Below the pieces are notes generated by a model, which was not told the origin of the DNA, did no database searches, and saw only the letters and a list, made by a program, of their open reading frames with translations. This document shows positions 26,601 through 39,624 of a DNA stretch of 64,000 bases, in pieces. A program made the position numbers and the translations under genes. The number at the start of each line of letters is the position of its first letter. The first letter of the stretch is position 1. Origin of the DNA: Phoebastria nigripes. Lineage: Eukaryota; Chordata; Aves; Procellariiformes; Diomedeidae. The stretch lies in contig JAYKAV010003083.1 in NCBI GenBank assembly GCA_035582835.1, positions 391,139-455,138 of the forward strand, given 5' to 3'.

Positions 26601-29600
26601 ACAGTGCTTTGATGCTGCACAGATTTGTCTTTGAGACTGTTTCTACATAACAATAATTAAAAATCAGAACAGCAAACTTCCCTCCAGTTAGGTAAAATGT
26701 ACTGTATATATCTGTTCTACAACAGCAACAGGTGGGTTAGAATTCCATAAATATCATGCTAACATGAAAAGGAAATAATTTCTTCTTATACTGTTTCAGA
26801 TTTTTCCACTGGTTTCTGGAAGGAGCAATTTATAGCATACCTCTGCCCAGGCATGCATTCAGAAAGGTGATTTTCAACAAGCCAGAGAATTCTCTCTTCT
26901 CCTTCATGAGTGAATTTGCTTTGCCCTCACTAGGGACAGCAAAATTTCAAGTACTCTGAAATTTCATGCGTGAGACATTTCCAGGACCAANACTATCATC
27001 TTTGCAAAGAGGTTTTATGTAAACCTCAAAACCTGAAAAAAGCAAAAAGTTTGCATTCAACCTTACAAGATCATTAGTGTTAAGCATGACTCAAATGCAT
27101 ACAAAGATGGGGAGAGCTGGTTTTAAAAAATTTCAGAATCAACTAAAAAAAGTTTTCTGGGTTTACCAAGCCTGGTTCTGCTAAAATGTGCATTCTGGAC
27201 AATTGAAAAATGGATAGGTATACTGTGGAGGTGATTGAGAGTAAGGGTATTTTTTGTTTGTATATGATACATTTTAATAAATTACGATCATATTGTGCTT
27301 AAGACATCAAACATATGACTTGAGCTGATTTAAGAATCTCAGATTTGGTAGTAGGGAGATAATTTGTACCATCATATCTCAGTCCAGTAATGCATTTAAG
27401 CACATCCCTGCTCTTAGCATGTGCAGAGCTGCATGCAGTACATACTTGCACATTCGTTTGGATCTGTAGCTTTTATTGTTCTTTCCTTAAAACAATTTGC
27501 AGCTGCTCATCACAAAGCATTGGGCGCCAATATGGACAAGAGGCTATTCCAGGCTAAGTCTTACCCTCTTCTTATTTGCACGCTGCCAACAAGAACAAAG
27601 TTTGCCATGAAGATGGTTGGAGGAAAATTTGATAAACACCGTGGGTTTTAAAATGCTCAATAGTCACTAGGTTTTCAGGCAACAATACACCTACTGGTAA
27701 AAATCCTATTAAAAACTATTCAGTAGAAATCCAGACAAATGAAATCTGAAGATGTGAACTTAGTGTCTAGCACCCAAGGCGCTCACAATGAGTTTTAAAA
27801 AAATTTTAGCCAAAAATGGAAGACTCTGTTTTTCTTTTCCCCCTTTTTCTCTCTCCCTGGTCACAGGGAACTGATGGCCACAAAAAACATCCTANGAGCC
27901 TGTCCCTGGCCATGTCTCTGATGCCTTCAGCTGAAGGCCAGGTGGAGCGGTGGACATTTTTGGTCTCCAGCATGCTTGGCAACCCAACTTGGGGATTGCT
28001 GTTCATAGCGGCAGGGAACATGCCAGCTTTCGCAGATCCGTACTTGCAGGAGGAGCGCTAGACCTGCAAGGCAGCACCCTGCCATCCGGCTCCTGGCTGG
28101 CACCCGGGCGCTGTGAGTAATCCTCCAGTGGGGGACGCATTCCAGATGAAGGGAGCCGTCTCTCATCCCTCAGGCCCCGAGCAAAACCCAAGATGAGCAG
28201 CTGTCTCCACGGGAAGAATTAGGACTCACCAGGCACGTGGGGCTCTCAAGACTGGTTCTTCCAGAGGTTTTTGAGGAGCAGTGGTACCACACATGTTTAG
28301 GTAGGATGGGAGGAATTCCTCTTGGGTGAAGGAACCAGGACCGCAGATCTGCTGGCCCCTCTTGGCTTGCTGGACCCTGAGCTGATGTCAAGTCCCAGCT
28401 GGGTGTAAAAGGCATGTTCCCATTTCTCCTCGGCATCAGGTCGACAGCACAGAAGTGTAGACAGCTATGCTAAGTCCAAGATGGTGAGAAAACCAGCATT
28501 CTAGTGCTCACCAGTAATGTCACCTTGGTGGTCTGTGGGCAAGGCAGACAACCAAGGGCAGGGTCAGCAGTGGTCATGGTGCCCCTGCATCACCCGCAGC
28601 CAAGCCCAACACCTGAGAGGTACGTGGGGCAAACCGCAGGGCCACGGGTGTATCAGGCAGGGCTCAAAAGGTGAGCAGGCAGTTCAGCCATGCCATCACT
28701 CATCCTTAACGCCTGCAAGCAAAACTCATTTTCCATGTATTCTTTATTCCACTGCCAGTCCTCTGAATCACCATGTCCTTCCCTGCTTCCCCCTCACTTG
28801 TATGCACACCTAGCTTGCATGATGTTTTTTAAAAGATGAAAAAAAATCATAGTTTGCTGCCTACAGATATTTTGGGATATTCCTTGTATAACCCTGCCTT
28901 TGCCTTCTTCATTGGGCAAGGCACAACATACAGCAGAAACAAAAACGTGTGACGTTTTTCTTGACCTTTATGCCAATAGCTTCATACTAACCAGCAGGAA
29001 AAATTTCAAAATACCAGGAAAGCAATTAAAAGAAAAAAAATAAACTTGACATGTGATAAATAATTTAACACCTCACCCTAACGCAACCTGCAATGTCTTT
29101 CAGTCACATTATGGATATATACTCATCAGTTTTTGTAGTGTTTTGCATAAATTTCATTAGTAGGAACAGAGTAATATTAAAACACACACATATACACAAT
29201 TCTCTGGCTTTTCAGTTCATTATGAAATACTTCACCTCTGGGCAGATGACTAATATGCTATTAAACTTCTCTATCCTTGGGTTGTGTCACAGCCAAAAAA
29301 AGGGTGCAGTCACTCACGATCTTTATTAAATGAGCTGAATACACCCACTCAGGGAAAATGCTGTTGTATGACTTTAATGTGTCCTACGGCAGCATTAGCA
29401 TGCTTTTGGGTCATTTAGCTCCATGTTGTGGAGCTACAATAATAACTCCATAGTGAAAACTGGGGGAAATTTCCATTATAACCCTGTGCTGAGTAGTTCG
29501 GGATGCATTACCCAGAAGTTTTAAATTTCCACTTAGCAGAAGGAAAACTTTGACTGCATGTTGGGTTGTGGCAGCTCACGTTCGGACCTGGGGCTGCCCT

Positions 29601-29689
29601 ACAGTCCAGTACAGATGACAGCTATTCACTGTCACAGAAAGGTAGTTGCTTTTGTTCAGTAATAAAAGGGAGGTGTGGACAGTTGTATC

Positions 29690-29815
29690 CCAATGCTAGC
29701 CAAATTTGGGTGATCCCAGTTCAGATCCTCTCTCTGCCAAAGACCCCTCATATAATTTTCCTTATTTTCCTGGATCTTTGGTTTCTTATACGTAAACCAG
29801 GATAATGAAACTGCT
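29690..29815 (+). mobile_element. Ancient MIR-like SINE remnant
   Basis: A B-box-like GTTCAGATCC (29,719-29,728) is followed by CTCTCTGCC. After a short gap comes TTTGGTTTCTTATACGTAAA and CCAGGATAATGAAACTG. These align in order with the MIR phrases for GTTCGAATCC, CTCTGCCAC, CTCAGTTTCCTTATCTGTAAA and GGATAATGATACTG. The A-box half is not clear and the copy is heavily mutated. Confidence 0.65.
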
Positions 29816-30937
29816 TTTTTGCTGCTCCAGCTTGCAGTGGGTTGTGTGAGCCTGATCTGCAGAGGCTGGTATGGTGCCCTCTCCAGCATACCAGGGCTGT
29901 GCCTGCAAGTGGGGAGTTTGATTGCTACTGAGGTGCTGAGGTGCTGCAGCACTGCACCTAATTCCTCTTACGTTGCTGCTTAATTGAGGGATAAAACCAA
30001 TGCTGAGTGTTTGGTGTAGCAGGTCGCTGGTGCACACTATGGAGTTTGTGTATCAAGGGATACAGTGAACTCTAGTAAACCCTTTGTGTGGGCAATATAA
30101 TCCTGAAGAAATTTTTAGTTTCAGTTTTTCTGTTATAAAATTGTAATCTCCTTATGGATTAAACTTTAATAGAATAGATATTAAACTTGAATCATTTCCT
30201 TTTGATTTTATTATTCATTCTGTCTAGAACTAGACAGACTTTTTTTTCTTTTAAACCAAAATGTTCAGGAAGAGGTGAAAACATGCAACCTCTGAATGAT
30301 GAATAGCAAATCCAAATGGCTTATATAATACACAGTATGTCAGGAAACCTGTTTTGAATACAATGTAGACCAGAGCCAGCCTATTTTCAAGGGGGATAGG
30401 AGACACTTCACCTTTCCACCCATTAAAATTTCTCTATAAAATACTAGATAAATTAAGCTAATAATTTCAACAGGAAGCAGTTTTCTCTGGTAACTTGGGT
30501 TTAAGAAATTGCTTCTTTGTCACTGTAACTTCTTTGTCTACCCTTAAAGCTGGCCCTATTAAATGTTGCATGAGAGTGACTCAAAGGCATTTAGAAGAAC
30601 ACAACTCTAATTACCCATACAGGACCAAACTTGACAGAAAATTTAGGATATTGTTCTGGCAGTAGCTGACAGTGACGACACTGACAATAAACTCANCTTA
30701 TGAACAAACCCATTCAGTGTGTTGTTATGAATGGAGAATCATCTGATTTGCTTGTGTTTAGGGATATATTTTTGTTTGGGTAGGAAAATTATTTTTAAAT
30801 TAAAGAAGTNATATTCAGGAAGTTTTTTCTAATGTTCATAGTTTTTTTCCAAGCTTGCACTTCTTGAAACGAACTCAGAATACTGTAGGCATTTTATTTT
30901 GTAAATGAAGAGGTTCCTTGTCCTGTCATTGGAGCAT

Positions 30938-31033
30938 ATTCTAGTGATAATGTTGTAAATTCTAGAATTCTAGTAAATCCTAGTTATTCTAGTAACTCTA
31001 ATGACACAATGGTGTAAATTCTAGTAATTCTAA
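30938..31033. repeat. Degenerate ATTCTAGTA tandem array
   Basis: About eight imperfect copies of a TTCTAGTAA-type unit occur in 95 bases. They are bracketed by two identical TGTAAATTCTAG strings (30,954-30,965 and 31,013-31,024) 59 bases apart. This looks like a decayed minisatellite. Confidence 0.8.
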
Positions 31034-31469
31034 GAAATGTCTATTGCTGTAAGAGAACAATATGGAAGCTAAATTTTAAATCTTTCCAAGAAAAAAAAAG
31101 CAAAACCTATTTATTTGTCTGAATAACTTCATCAGTAAGAACTCCTTCCTTTACCGTTACTTATTTTTTACATTGCATAACTATGGAAGTACCTGAATTG
31201 AAAGCAGTTTGATAAACTATTACTCAGCATGAATAAAGGAGAAACTATCAGGATGATAATGAATCAAGACCCTTTTTCTTACTACTTTTCAAGATGCATA
31301 TTTATTGTGAATGCTTCAGCTTTAGGACTCTAATCTTTAGCCTTACAGTGCTATGCAAGAGATCCCTAATTTTCTGTGCAGCAACATTTCTTATTTAATT
31401 CCTGGGATGTAAATTGCCTAATGTTGATCTTTAAAGAACTTTTAAGGTGTCTAAACACTTAATGGAAAA

Positions 31470-31605
31470 GATAAAGCAATATGACTGTGATCAGAATTCC
31501 CCTGAGAGAAAGGTGCTTCATTTGCCACAGCTACTCTGCTAATGAAAGGCAAAAGCCATCTTTATCTCATTATTATTGTCACCATAGTAAAGGTTCTTAC
31601 CGTGT
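31470..31605. promoter_or_regulatory. Candidate conserved non-coding element
   Basis: Unique mixed-composition block (ACTGTGATCAGAATTCCCCT, then GGTGCTTCATTTGCCACAGC, then TCATTATTATTGTCACCATA) without stop-free frames or repeat similarity. The call rests on texture only. Confidence 0.2.
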
Positions 31606-32029
31606 AACTATTTTAATTTATTTTTCTGTTTTTCTATAACCTGCAGCTTTAATCAAAACAGATACAATAAGGAAAAAACGAACACGTGGACCAGAACAAA
31701 AAAAATATTTCAAACCCTTTTTTGTGAAAATCACTCAGTCTTAAGGGTTGTTAGTATATCTAAGGTATTAAAAATTACCTGTGTAATTAACTGTTATTTC
31801 ATAAAGCCAGGCTAAAGACGAAGACAACAGGAATGCAGCCATACAATGGTATGTTTATTATTAAAATAAAAAATCAACAACTCATAAGCATATTAGCAAA
31901 AAGATGAATAATTCAGATGTCAAGCTGACACATATTGGACTACCTTCCTTCCCCCTTAAAATTCATATGTCTATACAGGTCTCATAGTATGATTCAGATC
32001 TCATAATTTAATGAAACAAACTTAATCAG

Positions 32030-32205
32030 AGGTGTTCATTAAATAACAATTCCAATATAGAGATAATTTAGAATGACTAATTAAAGACCTACTTTCTTTT
32101 CCTCTATCATTCTGTGAAAAGTTCTACAAAGGTGTAATTTGCTAATTAAATCATGAGATCCGAATCAATGTTTCAGGCACTTAATTGTTCAGTGTTGTGC
32201 TCTTC
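32030..32205. promoter_or_regulatory. Candidate conserved non-coding element
   Basis: Dense in TAAT homeodomain cores (GACTAATTAAAGACC, TGCTAATTAAATCATGAGAT, CACTTAATTG) within non-repetitive sequence. This pattern is common in developmental enhancers. Confidence 0.27.
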
Positions 32206-33735
32206 TCTAAGAAATCATGGAAATTTCCATGAGAATTAGGGATGTACCTTCTTTTTATTACTTTTTTTAACTATCTTTTCAGTTAAGATGTTGATAACAT
32301 CTTTTTCTTTACAGTCTTGAAAAGAAATGGACTAAAACCAGGAAAGACTTTGAATTTGGAATATATTGAAATTGGGTGTGCTTGAAGTTGTGTATTTGCG
32401 AGTGTCTCTCAGGAGCAACCTGCTCTTTATGTGAAGTATGGCAAAGCACTTAAGTGCACCCTTATTTCTGTCCCTGTTCATCAAAGGACAGAAGCACATA
32501 TTCCGCTTGAATGATGTATTTCTGTAATTTTGCACAACTAATTTTTTCTTTGTTTTCCTCTTCTTCCCTCCTTGTTTCTGGGTGTAAAATTAATGCCTTA
32601 AAAATTAGCGAAAACTCAGTGTAGACTTTTTTCTTCCTTCCTGATGTAGATAATTTCTGCAACCATGTCAAGAATGAAATANGGTTTCATATTGGGTGCT
32701 GGTGTGAATGGAGGTGGCTACTGTTTATCTTTGAGAAGCTCCATCATCAAAAGTTTAGATGATAACTTGATAGGTTAAAAAATGCTGAATATATTAAACA
32801 CCTTTTCAGTTACAAATATAAAATTTGTCTTTGGAAAACGTTAGTTTTTAAATCAGCTTCCAGCACTGTCCTGAATTTCCAGGTAGTATACTGATTTCCA
32901 CATGGGGGATGACCGCATGATAAGAACCAATATCAAAACTCCTTCTAAAGTATTCAAGGCTGCAAATCAGTCTGAGCACAGCACATAATTCTTAATAATA
33001 AGGAAAATGATAAACTGGAAACATACATTCTTGTAAAAAACCCATAATCCTATTTTTAGAACAGTTTTTAAGGAGTTTCCCTCAGGCTTTCTAGTTTACT
33101 TAAGAACAGAGCTGGATTTCTTGCTTAAACAGTATGAGTTTAATTAATGGGTTTAATTCACTTTTTTTCTGTTTGACTGCTGCAATTTTTTGCAGGTTTC
33201 TAGCATTATTATCATTACAGAAAATAAATAATTCTGACAGGTATTTTGTCACATATCTTTTATTACACCACCGGCATATTAATCAGAAGAGAAAAAAAAA
33301 AAAATAGAGCTCACATTTGAACTAAAGTTGAATTTTTATTACAGAAATTCTTTTACATGTCCAAATGCAAACCAGTTTTCTGTCTGCTGGTTCCTACCAT
33401 CCCGTTTCCCAGTGAGCAAATGGAAAAGCTAAGAACAAGTGGCACAGGGACTATACAGCTTCTGTACTTTCCCAGAAACTTTCTCTTTGCTTTAGTGCTT
33501 TGTCTTTGTAGTTCCTTTGTTTGATTTGTGATTGACTCTTTGTACACTCTGGGTTTTCAGAAATTGCCTAGGTAGCCACCATTTGAGTTTAACACATCCT
33601 TAGAAATGTGACTAGCAACTCAGTTGTATTTATTTAGCTTCCATTTGGTAGCATGCTCTTCAATGAGTCCGTGAACATTGGCTAAGCAGTCTTTATTTTT
33701 ATAAATACTTGTGAAGAAACGTTGACTTCTTTTTT

Positions 33736-33760
33736 ATTATGTATTATGTATTATGTATTC
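33736..33760. repeat. (ATTATGT)3 microsatellite
   Basis: Three consecutive heptamer copies ATTATGT are followed by a partial fourth. Confidence 0.88.
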
Positions 33761-35499
33761 TGAATTAAAAACCAAACAAACAGGGTCTAGAGTAAGTGCC
33801 TGAAATGCTTAAGACCCCACCTTTTCCATGGGGACTTCAGTGAGTTAACCTTTTCCCAGCAGTGGGATTTCAATTGTGTGTGAGGGGGTTTCTGCAGATT
33901 TTCCAGTTTTCAGAAAAGTTTTTCAGAGGCAATACTGCTAGGGTCTGCAGGGGTTCAAGGCCGACAAATCCTCAGCCTTGCAGCTGTTTGGGTGCTGTGT
34001 TGATTTTCACACCCTGCCCCACAACTCAGAGACATTTAGCACCTACCCATCACAACTATGTTAGGGCAGGGTTATTAACCCTATTTCTCTAGTCTGGAGA
34101 GAAGTTAAAGCATTAACTTCAGCATTTTCATACCTGTGTTTCTGTGTTGTATTGGGGCTGCTCTTGTCTGGCTGCTCTAACATGTCTTGGTGACATTGGT
34201 GACCACCTGAAGCTCAGGAGTAATGGTTTAGCAGTGCCTGGATATGCCTCTCCTCCATGCCTGTTCTCCTGGCAGTCTAAACCTGTGGTTGCCAAGCTGA
34301 ATTAAGCATTGTGTGGAGACGTTAGACTGGAAACCCACGGAACTGGGATATCTTCCAATAGCCATTCTGACAGCTTTACAGCTTTGCATTCTCTTTATGC
34401 TTCTCAGCTAGAGGTAAAGGACATGGACAAAAACCGGACACTGACTTCACATCTCGATGTCTCCATTACCTTTACAAGAGAGGTGATGTGAAGATACGCT
34501 AGCAAGAAGTCATTAAGATACCGCCATCATGGAAAATCCCAAGAACCTTGAGTCATGACAGAATGATGAGTATACAAGGCTCTGCATAAGACAAACTACT
34601 TTTGTACCCATTTGCAAAACCATCTTATCTGAAAATGTTTAAGCATGGTACCATGCCCTGAAAAAAAATCTCTCCCAACTGTCTCTGAAATTGCTAGGGT
34701 TAATATGAAGATAGCAGGATTAACTATATCAAGCCATCTCCTGTTTTGTATGAACAGTGATAAACTCCTAAGTACTACTGGAGAACCACCTTTATTAGAC
34801 ATGACCTGACCAGACTTGCTCTTCTATTGTAGCTCAAGATTAAAGCATTTCTTACCACTGCATTTTTTTGACTAATCCTCTCTCTGGCTGACTCATAACA
34901 GCTGTTAAATAACTAGATATTTAGCTAAAGATGAACTGAACCTATAAATTTAAACATGTGATATAACAACCAACTCCTTTATGCATAGCAAACTGCTTCT
35001 GTCATCATTTGAATGCTTTATGCTGACCTCACTGTCTGCATCTGATTGAACTGATCTAGTGTCATAGTTGACAAAAGATGATAACAATGGTGATTAGATA
35101 TTTCTGATGCATTATGGAGGAGGACAGAGACCACATAGAGTGCGAGGCATTGTGTGGGGGGAGATGGAAAGGTTGACATAATGTTTTTGAAACATCTGAA
35201 ATGTTGGTTGGAGTTTGTTCCTGAGTGTTTCAACAGCAGCACGTGCAAAAGTTCACATGCGTTGTTTTTACTTATTTTATTTACCCCTTTGCCAGTTATC
35301 TAATAGTCTCTCTTTCCTCCCACATGACTGTGCAATGAAGTCATAGCCTTGTTATGGATGTAACGGTACATTCACCATTTTTCTCTGCCTTCTTAGAGGT
35401 TCTGACTTGTCAGAAACTTACTAACAGTAATACTAACTGGTGCTCCTGCAGCAGTTCATCCTCTCTAGACCATCGTGCCTTGTGAGTGCTGACATTTTC

Positions 35500-35580
35500 T
35501 GGCGGGAGAGGCTGAGACCTAGAGAAGTAAAACGACTTGCCCAAATTCATGTAGGACAGATCCAGTCTTTTTATTCACAG
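35500..35580 (-). mobile_element. Ancient MIR-like SINE remnant (core only)
   Basis: The plus strand reads GCTGAGACCTAGAGAAGTAA then AACGACTTGCCCAAATTCAT. This matches the reverse complement of the MIR core (GAGGCACAGAGAAGTTAAGTGACTTGCCCAAGGTCA in overlapping parts). Only the core is recognisable. The flanks have decayed beyond recognition. Confidence 0.6.
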
Positions 35581-37092
35581 CTCCCTCCTGCCTTATATCA
35601 CATGGAGCCCCCATGCCTTTTTTTCACAATGAAGACACAACATGTGCACATAAAGGCTTTTATTAAAACAAATCTATGTAAAAACTCAGCCAGAAGAAAA
35701 AAAGCCTTTTTTTTCTCTTGTTGGCAAAAGTAACTTGCTTCCTTTTTACATATTCTCTTGGTTCAATTTGCACTGGTCCTAAAGTCCCCTTTCAATAAAA
35801 CGTTTGTAGTGATGTTTTAAAAGAAATCATCTATTGTTGGAATTAAGTCTAGGAAATGTGATTTTTTTCCATGTGAACAAGTTTCATGAAAACTAAAGTA
35901 CAGTGGCAATTTTAAAGATTACAGGCACATTCCTGAAGCCTTTTAAAAACACGCTCAGCTTTAAGCTTGTGAAAAGTGCCTTAGGACTTAAGGTTAATGG
36001 TGTGAGTAATGTGTCGTCTCAGCACAGACCTGAATTCATAAGATACTAATTCATACCCAGAAGTGAAAATGCTCAGTTTTGTTCTTCCTGCAGTAAACAC
36101 AGGAGCACCAGTGGTTGTGAGCACCAGTGGCTAAAACTTCAAGAGATCCGAGTTCATTCTGTTTTCAGTTATATTTTCATTGTCAGGGATCCTAAGAGAG
36201 CTTAGTTGCACTGTACTCTGTGCAAACATGGAATGAAATAACAGCCTTTTTAAGAGCTGATAAAGCACAGCAAGGCAATTACACAGAAGCAGCTATCATG
36301 CTACTAGTGTGAGACAGGTGATAGTACATCTCACTGATATGGTTTGCTGATCTCCTCTGAGTGTAAAGGGCAATGAGAGAGAAAGTCTGAAGATGTTCAC
36401 CTGAAAATGAAATGGAGCAAACTCTGGCACTGTGAACTACTCTGCAGTATCAATCGCCTTATCGATACAAAAAGCGAGGGAAAGGTAGAGACTGGAACAT
36501 GAAGAACCCTGACAGTGACAAGAAGTCACCCGTATTTGGTGAGAAAGAAGAAGAGGGATGCAGTGTCATGGTACAAAGAGTGAGGTTATCTAAGCTGCTA
36601 TCTAAGAAAGCCATCTTTTGCAGCAGCAAAAAGCAATGGAAAGGGTTGATCTAAGCCCCTGCTTGCCAAAGTCAGTGGTAATAATGTTGTGATGAAGGTG
36701 TGGGATTTGGAGAGTGGAAGAAATGAAATGTGTCATTTGGAATGGCTGTATCCTTGAGAAAGAGAAAACATTGCACAGCACAAGTGCCCAAGATTTATAA
36801 GAGCAGACACTGAGACTGTCAATTCAATATTACAGACTGAGAGTCTGTGTGGCAGGTAAGAGTAAAGAAAGGAAAGTAGGGAAAGCCTGCCAAGACAGAG
36901 GNATGGCTCAAAACCTTGTTGAACTTGTGCCAACAGCCAGTTATACAGTAAGAGATGTGAGAGAGACAGGACAAGACTTCATTTTTGAGAATGAAACTGG
37001 CCTGGAGTAGTCTGTGGTTGCCTTGTCTCTCTCATGTAGCCTTGTCTTTGTGTAACCTTGAGGGTTAAATAGGAATCTCTCTTATAACATTT

Positions 37093-37109
37093 AAAAAAAA
37101 AAAAAAAAA
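37093..37109 (+). repeat. 17-base A tract
   Basis: A pure A homopolymer preceded by TTATAACATTT. No upstream retrogene or SINE body was recognised. Confidence 0.9.
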
Positions 37110-39610
37110 TTCTACAGACTACTATCAGCTCAAGTGGTCCTAATCAGACATAGCATCTTTTTACTCATTTGAGGACGTATGTGTGAAGTAACCCAATACA
37201 GGAAGCCAGTGATGACAAGTAGAAGGTGCTCAGTGATATTTTAACCAGGGAAAGATTAACCTGAATGCTACTGGAAGCAAAGCCGCTTAACACAAGACAT
37301 GGTCAAAGCAGTCATGGGGACAGAGAATTGCACCCTGTCCTTGTTCACAGGAGGCCATGCGCGCACAGCACTGGAGAGGCTCTCAGGGATACTGCAGCTC
37401 TCTGACCTCTTTCCCTCCCCAGCCTCACTTGTTTTAGCTATGCAGGCACTGCTTCTGTATGTATACCCTGGTTTCCCTCAGGAAACAGAGCTGAAGCCAC
37501 CCTGCTTAATAATAACTGTATTAATTCCTCTCTTTGCCATTACTTAATAACCTGTTGGCCAAATCTGAGCTGATGCAGCAAGGTTCAGAGATATGTTTCA
37601 CACAGGCAGTGGAGGGAGGCTCATGGTGACGCTGCAGAGAGGGGATTGCAGACGCCAGCCGTATCACCTGCAGTTGTGCAAGTAATGCACTAGGGGCCTC
37701 CTGGCCATGCACTGTCCTCTACCCAGGGAGGGAGTGGGGCTCCCATCAGAACCAGGGGTCTCCCCTCCTGGGAGACGATGGGGTGTGAGGGGAGGGGGCA
37801 AAGGGGACATAGCACCCCACATCATGCAAAACTGGCCTTGATTAGCTGTGCTGCTCACAGGGCAACTACTCCAAAGCAGCAGTTTTACAGCAAGGGTGAG
37901 GATCCCCAAGGGGCTTGGGCTCTGCTTCGGGGTTGATATGAAAGGCACAGTGGCCATGTGTGGGGTCTTCAATTAGCCATCAGGAGAAATAAATAGCCCA
38001 TACGGTATGGTGTCCAAGGTCTTCCGGAAGAAGAGGAACAGTTTTCTTACAGTCGTAAGTCTTCCCATCTTTTGCCCTCTCCCTCTCTACCCCTTCATGT
38101 ACTGCCAAGTATTCCCTCTTTAAACAGATCCACATCTCTGTCCCAGACTTAATTCCTGTCATCAGCTTCACTTACCTGCAATCATCATGATATTGAAATC
38201 ATACTCTTGGAGGCACCTAGTAAAATGTACAAAGTTCTGTTCAAAATAAGTTTTACAGCCAGATGGCTTATAAACACAGGCTTAAAAAGAGGAATTTTTC
38301 AGCCCATTAGTGCCTCACGTTTTTGCTGTACACAGCAGCTGTGCTGACATCACAGATGCTTGTGGCTTTGGAAGGTTCGATGTAGCTAGATTATTGACAT
38401 CAGAAACACAGGAGTGACTGCTTCAGAGGGCTAAGCCAAGCTCCACGCTGCCCGCCACTCTCCTGGTTCAGGAGGTGATGTTTGCCTCTGGCGCTTGCTC
38501 TCCCCTCTACCCACCATTTGGAGAATTCAGCACCCTTTCCCAGACATAAAGCCATGGAAAAACAAATACCATTTTTTAATTTTAAACATCATTATGGATC
38601 AAATTCACACAGATCTGAGAGGTCAGGTCTACCTCCAATCTCCCTCCTCAAAGCCATGCCCCTTTGCGCACTCACCTAACTGCATTTTGTAACTGTTTTC
38701 CAGCAGACACACAGGAGTGTTATACACTATGGATAGACACCTGGTGATGAGAGAGCCAGGTAAGCAAACAGAGGCAGGAGCAACCTGAGCACGTGCATGA
38801 ACTTGTTGTGAAGGTGAAGTGCTGTAATTGTTCTTCAGAACAGAAAATCTAATACTTATCTTCCTTTTCCCTGGAGGACTTTCTCTCAAGAGAGCCAGTA
38901 AATACTGGCAGGCAGCAAGGTGGGGAGGGAATATGTCACAGGCTGAAGGAGCCAGAGGACATTTGTGGCTGTGGAGCTTTCAGTAGACAGCAAACCACAG
39001 CACGAGCTGCACCCCTGTAGTGTATACAGCTCCCAGAAGTGTTTCTAGCTCCTTCTCTCTGTTAAGATAATGTCAAGAAGGTCCAGTACTGGAGAATGAG
39101 AAAAGGAAAGAAATACACTTCAATTCCTGGCTCATGCCCTAGGCTATGCCAGTGGCTGAGAGACACGGTTACTGGGGAATGGGTGGTTTAGAGGAAGAAG
39201 ATAGCTGTGGATGTGCCATGTATGATACTGCGAGCTGACTGATCACGACATGATTTTTGAACCCATGCATACAAAGATAACCCCCCACTTACAGATGATT
39301 ATTTTGGTCTGTATGCCTTGACACAGACACACATATATGCTGATGTGTGTACACGTGGCCGTCAGGTACTCTTAGGAGGACTATGGAGCAAACTTCCTAA
39401 ACAAGTGAAGGTGTATATTTTGGGCTCTGCTCCTGTCACCCGCTCTACTTACCTGTAGTCATCATGCTATTGGTATCATTCACTGCAAAGTAGCCCTAAC
39501 ACTTTCTCTGAATTGGAAAGACATATATCTCCAGGATAAGCAGGTTACAGAATTTAAGTTGATTCCAGTTACTAAATCTAATCCAGCTGATAAATACAAT
39601 TATTGATGCT

Positions 39611-39624
39611 TATATATATATATA
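39611..39624. repeat. (TA)7 microsatellite
   Basis: Pure TATATATATATATA in AT-rich sequence. Confidence 0.85.

Larger units (their letters stand above)
20220..29680. other. Non-coding stretch with a GC-richer island at 27,880-28,800
   Basis: Mostly AT-rich unique sequence. The GC-richer part contains several overlapping frames of 60-100 codons on both strands and a few CpGs (CACCCGGGCGC). It lacks a start context followed by a splice donor and any domain motif, so I do not call a gene. Confidence 0.55.

Noticed and set aside
36120..36240. Possible further MIR-like fragment (GAGATCCGAGTTCATTCTG)
   Set aside because: Only one B-box-like phrase matches. The core and tail are absent.
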